A DNA stretch of 55,051 nt, from assembly GCF_003049525.1 (NCBI RefSeq), contig NZ_PYWL01000019.1, positions 1 to 55,051 of the forward strand, read 5' to 3'. Within the stretch, counting starts at the first letter, position 1. Each line of letters opens with the position of its first letter. Of the stretch, positions 49,645 through 55,051 are shown piece by piece. The position numbers were made by a program, and so were the translations under genes. Origin of the DNA: Lysinibacillus fusiformis. GTDB lineage: Bacteria; Bacillota; Bacilli; Bacillales_A; Planococcaceae. Under the pieces are notes generated by a model, which made no database searches, was not told the origin of the DNA, and saw only the letters and a list, made by a program, of their open reading frames with translations.

Positions 49645-50641
49645 ATGTATATCCCTCCTGCAGATTTAGCATTAACTGCTCCATCAATAACGTCCTATTC
49701 ATGTTACGCTGTAAAGATGCACGCGCCTGTAAAATAGATTCCATTTGCTTAGACAATTGCTCATAAGTGGAATATAACGCGACTTCTTTGAATAGTGGTA
49801 ACATGTCTGGATAAGTACAAGCTGCCTCGGGATTAGCTTTTATTGACACTATATCACGGTAAGCAAATAGTAGTAAATCCATTGCTTGCTCTATTTCGCT
49901 TTTTTCTTTAAAGTGTGGTAGCCACTCCTCGTGCACAATAAGCATGGCCTCATGTACATTTTGCCGAATAGCTTCTACTAATTTTAACACTGTTTTTCGA
50001 GCAAGTGCAAACTGCTCATCACTTGCTAAAAATATCGCCATTTCGAGCTCGTTCGTCATCATACTTACGGTTGAAGCCATCGAATGCGAAATATTATTTT
50101 CCTGTAAATGCTGTAATAAAACATGACGGGGCATTTTTTGGAATTTTATGTGTTGGCAACGCGAGCGGATCGTTGGTAGTATCGATTGCATTTGCTCTGT
50201 TAATAAAATAGCAGTAACCTCACCATCCGGCTCCTCTAAAAATTTAAGTATCATATTGGCAGAAGCAGTGTTGAGACGATCTGCATGATGAAGAACATAG
50301 ATTTTGCGTCCCTCTTCTACGCCCATCATTTTCATTTCACCAATTAATTCACGCATTTGATCAATCTTAATAAATTGACCCTCTGGATAAATTTGATGAA
50401 TATTTGGATGATTTCCCGAATCCACACGTCTGCAATTTCGACATGTTTCACATGGAACATTTTCATTTGGGTGCTCACATAGCATTAGTTTGACAAAAAA
50501 ATGCATAATATCTGCTTTGCCTGTCCCTTTTTCACCGTCAAAAATGTACGCATGTGCTAATCTATTTTTGTCAAAAATCGTTTGAAGTTGCTTCATTACA
50601 ACTGGTTGTAGCGCGAATAGCTCTTCAACATTCTTGGCCAT
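49637..50641 (-). CDS. holB: DNA polymerase III delta-prime subunit
   Basis: HolB is the clamp-loader delta-prime subunit. The 334-aa protein has an AAA+ fold with a degenerate P-loop GEKGTGKA (36-43, alanine in place of the usual T/S), a Cys4 zinc module (C55, C64, C67, C70) and the SRC arginine-finger motif in TIRSRCQ. Loss of ATP binding is normal for this subunit. The ATG follows GGAAGGA. It heads the holB-ricT-yabA group, as in B. subtilis. Confidence 0.94.
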   Translation of the reverse strand: MAKNVEELFALQPVVMKQLQTIFDKNRLAHAYIFDGEKGTGKADIMHFFVKLMLCEHPNENVPCETCRNCRRVDSGNHPNIHQIYPEGQFIKIDQMRELIGEMKMMGVEEGRKIYVLHHADRLNTASANMILKFLEEPDGEVTAILLTEQMQSILPTIRSRCQHIKFQKMPRHVLLQHLQENNISHSMASTVSMMTNELEMAIFLASDEQFALARKTVLKLVEAIRQNVHEAMLIVHEEWLPHFKEKSEIEQAMDLLLFAYRDIVSIKANPEAACTYPDMLPLFKEVALYSTYEQLSKQMESILQARASLQRNMNRTLLMEQLMLNLQEGYTFV

Positions 50642-50666
50642 ATATTTAAAATTCCTTCCTGTTTCT

Positions 50667-50696
50667 ATTGTAAAGATGGGACTGTTCCACTCTTAA
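50667..50696 (-). promoter_or_regulatory. Possible holB promoter
   Basis: The minus strand has TTAAGA (50691-50696), an 18-bp spacer and TACAAT (50667-50672), just upstream of holB. The -10 is good and the -35 only moderate. Confidence 0.45.
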
Positions 50697-50899
50697 CTTT
50701 CCATAGAAACATTGCAGTAGTTCTTTATTGGCGATTGCGTTTTGCGTAAAATTGCCACTGTCACCTCACACATTTGGGAAGATAATCACAGCGTTCTTTA
50801 TTAACAGATATTCTTGATTCAAAAATGAAATGATAAGTATTTAAACGCTATTGGTTTTCAATTGATCATGGGTCTACTATTGAATGAAGGTAAATATTC

Positions 50900-50940
50900 G
50901 AAAAAAGCCCGCGCCTATAGGAGAATGAGACACGGGTTTT
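50900..50940 (-). terminator. Terminator of yaaR
   Basis: On the minus strand CCCGTG pairs with CGCGGG (one G-T pair), with a long loop, followed by CTTTTTT. The ascending side begins at the yaaR stop codon. Confidence 0.7.
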
Positions 50941-51379
50941 ACATATATAAGTTAATTAGTAAGCCTTTAATCTCACCGATTTTATCAAGGAGGTCAATCG
51001 CTTCTTTCTCTTCGTCTAAAAGATCTTGCGCAAGTTCAACCAGACGTGTATCAATAGTATCAATGATTTTTAAACGTCTTCCTTCACCAAAACGATTCCA
51101 AGTATGAGATTGCTTTAATTCCATACCATGTTCTACTGTCTCTTGTAGAAATCGTTTAACTAGCATTTTAAACCTAGCAAGTTCTCGTAAATTACGCGAT
51201 CTCGCAACTCGGTCACCTGCAGTAGATATATCCCCTAACAACCTTGTCAATTGCTCAGTTTGCAACTTTGTTCCTTGCTTGACGACCATATCCCCAAATC
51301 GGTTATTTTGATTATTATTTTGTAGTGGCTCTTTACGATTTGTATTTAACCCGACGCGTATATCTTGATTAATTTTCAA
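50939..51379 (-). CDS. yaaR: YaaR family protein (DUF327)
   Basis: This 146-aa soluble, helix-rich protein matches B. subtilis YaaR, which has the same length and position between darA and holB. Visible features are a polar, asparagine-rich N-terminus and a charged helical body with RNLRELARFKMLVKRFL, HTWNRFGEGRR and TRLVELAQDLLDEE. The molecular function is not known. It starts at TTG (MKINQDIRV) with GGGGG about ten bases before it. Confidence 0.88.
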   Translation of the reverse strand: MKINQDIRVGLNTNRKEPLQNNNQNNRFGDMVVKQGTKLQTEQLTRLLGDISTAGDRVARSRNLRELARFKMLVKRFLQETVEHGMELKQSHTWNRFGEGRRLKIIDTIDTRLVELAQDLLDEEKEAIDLLDKIGEIKGLLINLYM

Positions 51380-51510
51380 GCTTGTTTCGCCCCCACGATC
51401 TTTATCTATTTCTCCTCAGCATGATTGCTTTAGGATAACAATAGGCTAAATCCTAGTCATGATTCTGCCTTTCAAACAGTGAACCCTAATGTTTATGAGG
51501 AGGCTCTTTT

Positions 51511-51840
51511 TTAAAAATGATGGAATTGTTCAATTGGTAAAACAAAGACAGTGGCTCCTCCTACCTCAACCTCTACAGGATAAGGAATATAGGAATCAGC
51601 ATTTCCCCCTAGTGGAGAAACTGGCGCAACCATCTGCTCCCGAGCACGACAATTATCCCGAATAATATCTAAAAGTTTGGGTATGAGAGAGTCTTCAGTT
51701 CCTATAAGAAACGTCGTATTTCCTGAACGTAAAAATCCTCCTGTGCTCGCTAATTTAGTTGCGCGAAACTGATTTTTCGTTAAAGCATTTGATAAGCGGC
51801 TGCTATCCTGATCCTGCACTACAGCTACGACTAACTTCAT
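51511..51840 (-). CDS. darA: Cyclic di-AMP receptor DarA (PII-like)
   Basis: DarA (YaaQ, PstA) is a trimeric PII-like signalling protein that binds c-di-AMP; its target is not settled. The 109-aa protein is very close to B. subtilis DarA, with KLVVAVVQDQD at the start, ATKLASTGGFL and SGNTTFLIG in the binding region, APVSPLGGNADSY and the C-terminal GGATVFVLPIEQFH. The frame has a GTG two codons upstream, but GGGGTGA spacing indicates the ATG at 51840. Confidence 0.97.
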   Translation of the reverse strand: MKLVVAVVQDQDSSRLSNALTKNQFRATKLASTGGFLRSGNTTFLIGTEDSLIPKLLDIIRDNCRAREQMVAPVSPLGGNADSYIPYPVEVEVGGATVFVLPIEQFHHF

Positions 51841-51986
51841 TCGCACTCACCCCTTTTATAAAATTAACCTAAATAGGTTTCAATATTATTCCTAAACTTT
51901 TAATACTCCCACTATTAATAATCTAATTGAAGATAAAATAATGGATAGTATCATTATATCACATTGTTATAGACAACTTCATGTAT

Positions 51987-52616
51987 TTACTGTATTGCGT
52001 CCAATAATAATGACCATACATCTTCAACAACGCTATCAATATCTTGGTCAGCATTCACAATACGTATACGTTCTGGATAACGCTCAACTAGTAGTAAATA
52101 CCCTTCATGCACCTTTTGATGAAACGGTAAACTTTCAACATCTAAACGATTTACTTCGCGATTTCCCGTTGCATAAATACGTGCTAACCCTACTTCTGGT
52201 GCAATATCAAATAATATCGTCATATCAGGTAATTTCTTTCCGATAGCGAATTCATTAATGGAAAGCACCTCATCAATACCTATACCTCTTGCATAACCTT
52301 GATAGGCTAAAGATGAATCGATAAAACGATCACATATTACCAACTTCCCAGCATCTAAAGCAGGTTGAACCTTTTCAAAATAATGCTGGCTTCTTGCTGC
52401 GGCATATAACAATGCTTCAGTTCGTTCATCCATTGCTGTATGTGCAGGATTTAAAATAATCGTTCTTATTTTTTCTGCAATTTCAATTCCACCAGGTTCT
52501 CTTGTTGCTAGAACATCAATATTTATTTCTGCTAACCGCTCTGCAATCTTTTGAATGACTGTTGTTTTCCCTGCTCCTTCTGGACCTTCAAATGTTATAA
52601 ATAAATTGCTCTTCAT
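51987..52616 (-). CDS. tmk: Thymidylate kinase
   Basis: Tmk phosphorylates dTMP to dTDP, which is essential for DNA synthesis. From the preferred start the protein has 209 aa, with the P-loop FEGPEGAGKTT (9-19), the REPGG motif and VICDRFIDSSLAYQG. The longest frame begins at a TTG that overlaps the GGAGG Shine-Dalgarno. The ATG at 52616 lies 11 bases after it and matches the family length. It follows yaaO by 18 bp, so the two are probably cotranscribed. Confidence 0.96.
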   Translation of the reverse strand: MKSNLFITFEGPEGAGKTTVIQKIAERLAEINIDVLATREPGGIEIAEKIRTIILNPAHTAMDERTEALLYAAARSQHYFEKVQPALDAGKLVICDRFIDSSLAYQGYARGIGIDEVLSINEFAIGKKLPDMTILFDIAPEVGLARIYATGNREVNRLDVESLPFHQKVHEGYLLLVERYPERIRIVNADQDIDSVVEDVWSLLLDAIQ

Positions 52617-52634
52617 GCTGTTAATTGCCTCCAA

Positions 52635-54059
52635 CTATTTAATGACCTGAATCAATTTTTCTGTTAAACGATGAATTCCTTGAAATGTTGCACCTGCTGC
52701 TAGTAATTCTTCTAATTGACTTAGTTTTGCTACTGTTATTCTTTCTCCTGGCACTAGTAATGGAATGCCGGGTGGATAAGGAATAATCATACTTGCTGAT
52801 ATTCGTCCCATTGTTCGCATATATGGTAACCATTCTTTATTTAAAGATGCAATCTCATTGAAAGTATAAATAGGCTCAGTTATCTGAACAAACTTATAAG
52901 CTGCTTGAGAAGCCTGGCTGCTATCAGTTTTTGCTGTTTCTAATAGCAATGTCACAGCTTCCTTTATTCGGACTCTTATTTCAGCAAACGGATAGGTATG
53001 TCCTTGCTTGAGTAATGGTAATATGAATAAAACTTGATTCCTATCAGCTAACTCCCCATAGATATGCTCTGCCTCTAGCGCCTTCTGTAATTGAAAGCCA
53101 CTATAACCTTTGACACGTAAAAGTAATTTGAGAGGGTCATCTACTTCAATAACTTCCAAAGAGCCAATTGTTCGTAATGCTTCAACCCATTGATTCCTTT
53201 TTTCTATTATATATGCCCCATCACTCTCCATATATGTCTGTACATAATAACGAGCATCATCTAATGAAGCTAATAGCACATAAGATGGGCTACTAGATTG
53301 TAGCATACGTAAATAGTGATGGATTTTGTCAGCTTCTATTAACTCCGATCTCACATGCATAAAGGATGCCATCGTCATCGCAGGTAGAGTTTTATGCGCT
53401 GATTGTACGACAACATCTGCCCCAAGAGACAAAGCTGATGGTTGAAATAATGAACATGCATGAAAGTGAGCGCCATGTGCTTCATCCACCAATACAGGGA
53501 TCCCCTTTTCATGGCAATAAGCAATTTGTTGCTGTATTTCACTAGAGGTTACCCCATAATAAGTAGGATATGTTAAAACAACCGCTTTCGCCTCTGAATA
53601 ATTTTCTACAGCTTCCTTTAAATCCTGAAACGTAACATGTGTTGCCGTTAATGTTCGTTCATCCCATATCGGTGACACGAAAATAGGCTTGGCTCCAACA
53701 AGTTCAATGGCATGAAATATAGACTTATGCGCATTCCTTTGAACAATAATGGTATCGCCTTTTTGACAAGTAGCGTAAATCATTGCTAAATTTCCAACGG
53801 TAGAGCCACCTACCAAAAAGAAACTTTTCATCGCTCCATATGTATCCGCTAATAAATGTTCTGCTTCTAAGATCATTTCCTCAGGATAATGCAAATCATC
53901 CAGTCCTGATAATTCAGTTACATCATAACGCATAACATCCTTAAATGCTTGCGGAAGGTGAGACAGTTCGCCATGCTTATGGCCAGGGACATGAAAAGAA
54001 ATATTTTGTTGTTGTCGAAAACGTTCTAATCCCTCGATAATCGGCTTTTTCTTTTGCAA
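52635..54059 (-). CDS. yaaO: Orn/Lys/Arg decarboxylase family PLP enzyme (YaaO)
   Basis: The 474-aa protein is a fold type I PLP enzyme of the Orn/Lys/Arg decarboxylase family, in the short SpeA/YaaO branch. It has SFHVPGHKHG near the N-terminus, FFLVGGSTVGN, QRNAHKSIFH, the aspartate and histidine of VDEAHGAHF (D192, H195) and the PLP lysine in SAHKTLPAMT (K223), then a C-terminal IPYPPGIPLLVPGE segment. The substrate (arginine or lysine) is not decided by sequence. The frame extends to a GTG at 54068, but AGGTG is well placed only for the TTG at 54059, so the start is uncertain by three codons. Confidence 0.92.
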   Translation of the reverse strand: MQKKKPIIEGLERFRQQQNISFHVPGHKHGELSHLPQAFKDVMRYDVTELSGLDDLHYPEEMILEAEHLLADTYGAMKSFFLVGGSTVGNLAMIYATCQKGDTIIVQRNAHKSIFHAIELVGAKPIFVSPIWDERTLTATHVTFQDLKEAVENYSEAKAVVLTYPTYYGVTSSEIQQQIAYCHEKGIPVLVDEAHGAHFHACSLFQPSALSLGADVVVQSAHKTLPAMTMASFMHVRSELIEADKIHHYLRMLQSSSPSYVLLASLDDARYYVQTYMESDGAYIIEKRNQWVEALRTIGSLEVIEVDDPLKLLLRVKGYSGFQLQKALEAEHIYGELADRNQVLFILPLLKQGHTYPFAEIRVRIKEAVTLLLETAKTDSSQASQAAYKFVQITEPIYTFNEIASLNKEWLPYMRTMGRISASMIIPYPPGIPLLVPGERITVAKLSQLEELLAAGATFQGIHRLTEKLIQVIK

Positions 54060-54192
54060 AACAAACACCTATTTTCGTTATATTCTCACCTAATTATACG
54101 AGATTATAACGCGATAAAAAAGTCATCCCTCAGCAAGCTGCTCTATATTTATAGGAAAAGTTATAATTTTTCAATAAAATGCCTTACTATTA

Positions 54193-54230
54193 TAAAAACC
54201 GACCATTGCCTCCTTCTGCAATAGTCGGTT
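54193..54230 (-). terminator. Terminator of the SRPBCC gene
   Basis: On the minus strand AACCGACTATTGC pairs with GCAATGGTCGGTT (G-T pairs) around a short loop, followed by TTTATAA. Confidence 0.88.
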
Positions 54231-54254
54231 CTCCACCCTTTATAAATGAAACTA

Positions 54255-54692
54255 TTAATCTTTTGCTACCGTCAAAGCCATTTGACTAACAAGTTGCTCC
54301 ACCAATTGTGGAACAAATTTTTCTAATACGGGATTCATCATTCCTGCTAAAAAGCCACTAGCCTTCATAGTTAAGCTACCAGTAAGTAGGAGTGATTCAT
54401 CTTGATGCTTAATTTCAAATGACCCATCACCATTTATCGGATCCGATAGGCCAACTAAATCAAATAAGACTTGATGTGGTTCTGAAGATTTCAATTGAAG
54501 CTCCACCTTCACAGCCTTTTGAATGATGCCGAAGTCACCTTGAAAAACCCAAATCATATTATTTGCATTTAGCAACTCATGATGCAAATAACCTGGTATT
54601 AAAACAGCCCACTTTTCTCTATTTTGAATAAAGCTCTCTACCTTTTCTCTCTGTATATAAATTGCGTCACTCGTATATAGTCCTGTAGCCAC
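54255..54692 (-). CDS. SRPBCC-fold (CoxG-like) protein
   Basis: The 145-aa protein looks like a START/SRPBCC lipid-binding-fold protein of the CoxG type. After a short N-terminus it has the REKVESFIQNREKW helix and the LIPGYLHHELLN segment (the usual xxxIPG motif). Alternating beta strands with GDGSFEI follow, then a long amphipathic C-terminal helix. The ligand is unknown. It begins at GTG, preceded by AAAGGGGA. It is a single-gene unit between the 5S terminator and its own terminator. B. subtilis has csfB, xpaC and yaaN in this interval instead. Confidence 0.75.
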   Translation of the reverse strand: MATGLYTSDAIYIQREKVESFIQNREKWAVLIPGYLHHELLNANNMIWVFQGDFGIIQKAVKVELQLKSSEPHQVLFDLVGLSDPINGDGSFEIKHQDESLLLTGSLTMKASGFLAGMMNPVLEKFVPQLVEQLVSQMALTVAKD

Positions 54693-54760
54693 TGTATTTC
54701 ATCCCCTTTGTCCAATCTTTACCATTAGATTTTACCATTTTTGATGCTTACAAAGACAGA

Positions 54761-54797
54761 CAAAAATAAAAACCGCCGAGATATATCTCAGCGGTTA
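54761..54797 (-). terminator. Terminator of the upstream rRNA operon
   Basis: On the minus strand AACCGC and GAGAT pair with ATCTC and GCGGTT across one mismatch, followed by TTTATTTTTG. It lies right after 5S rRNA. Confidence 0.9.
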
Positions 54798-54802
54798 CAA
54801 TT

Positions 54803-54919
54803 GCCTAGCGACGTCCTACTCTCACAGGGGGAAGCCCCCAACTACCATCGGCGCTAAAGAGCTTAACTTCCGTGTTCGGTATGGGAACGGGTGTGACCTC
54901 TTTGCCATCATCACTAGAC
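54803..54919 (-). rRNA. rrf: 5S rRNA
   Basis: The minus strand reads as a complete 117-nt 5S rRNA, with GTCACACCCGTTCCCATACC, GAACACGGAAGTTAAG, CGCCGATGGTAGT and GTGAGAGTAGGACG. The ends GTCTAGTGAT and GTCGCTAGGC pair as helix I. It is the last gene of an rRNA operon that extends beyond the right edge. Confidence 0.97.
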
Positions 54920-55051
54920 TATTTTCGGCTTTCAATATACATCGCATTTCTTCGTCAGCTGCTGTCGTTCAGTCAGTCACGTACTTGAGTACGCTCCTTC
55001 CCTCTCTCTATTGCTTCCTCGAACTACTCGTATCTTGAAACCCTTCATAAA
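54920..55051 (-). other. 23S-5S internal transcribed spacer (partial)
   Basis: The sequence between 5S and the right edge does not contain the 3' end of 23S rRNA, so it is spacer. On the minus strand it ends in TATTGAAAGCCGAAAATA just before 5S. No tRNA gene is visible. Confidence 0.75.

Noticed and set aside
1..55051. CRISPR array, prophage, insertion sequence or defence island
   Set aside because: No regularly spaced repeats, transposase, integrase or phage genes were found on either strand; nearly all coding sequence is conserved core.

Overview
The window is a stretch of core chromosome from a low-GC, endospore-forming member of the Bacillaceae/Planococcaceae group. The protein sequences resemble B. 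subtilis orthologues closely enough to name almost every gene. The sporulation genes spoIIE, yabP/yabQ, spoVT, fin, spoVG, sspF and abrB make it an endospore former. Differences in gene content (no csfB/xpaC/yaaN, yabG, yabS/yabT or yazB where B. subtilis has them) suggest a Lysinibacillus/Solibacillus-like genus. That genus guess is inference.

Layout. Nearly everything is on the minus strand, so read from right to left. The block is bounded by two rRNA operons: the 5S end of one at 54803-54919 and the 5' end of the 16S of the next at 1-69, the latter behind tandem consensus promoters. Between them, in transcription order: an SRPBCC-domain gene, yaaO, tmk, darA and yaaR; holB-ricT-yabA-yabB-yazA-rsmI (replication clamp loader, Y-complex, initiation control, RNA methylation); abrB, which is on the plus strand; metG-yabD-yabE-rnmV-rsmA (Met-tRNA, nuclease, cell wall, 5S and 16S maturation); veg, sspF, ispE, purR-ridA, spoVG, glmU-prs, ctc, pth, fin and mfd; spoVT; yabM-yabN-rqcP-yabP-yabQ-divIC-yabR; a plus-strand island of three tRNA genes (Gly, Met, Glu) and a small membrane-protein gene; spoIIE-tilS-hpt-ftsH; an aldo/keto reductase gene; coaX-hslO-yacD-cysK; the folate operon pabB-pabA-pabC-folP-folB-folK followed by dus; then lysS and a 93-codon orphan before the 16S gene.

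How it works together. The block serves translation (tRNAs, LysRS, MetRS, rRNA and tRNA modification, Pth, RqcP), replication and repair (Tmk, HolB, YabA, Mfd), folate, cysteine, CoA, purine and isoprenoid supply, cell-wall precursors and division (GlmU, DivIC, YabE), proteolysis (FtsH, HslO) and the sporulation programme. Promoters readable by eye include consensus sigma-A sites, an abrB promoter with tandem 0A boxes, a sigma-H site for spoVG, sigma-G sites for spoVT and sspF, and a possible sigma-B site for ctc. Many ORFs begin at GTG or TTG. Starts were chosen from Shine-Dalgarno spacing and family N-termini, so several are shorter than the longest open frame.

No dedicated new system (CRISPR, prophage, defence island, transposon) is visible. 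The most interesting unexplained material is non-coding: two compact structured elements (9770-9870 and 15838-15961), inverted repeats laid over the yabE, veg and coaX promoters, a sigma-G promoter built into the veg terminator, and a MetRS with an altered HIGH motif and a Cys4 zinc knuckle.
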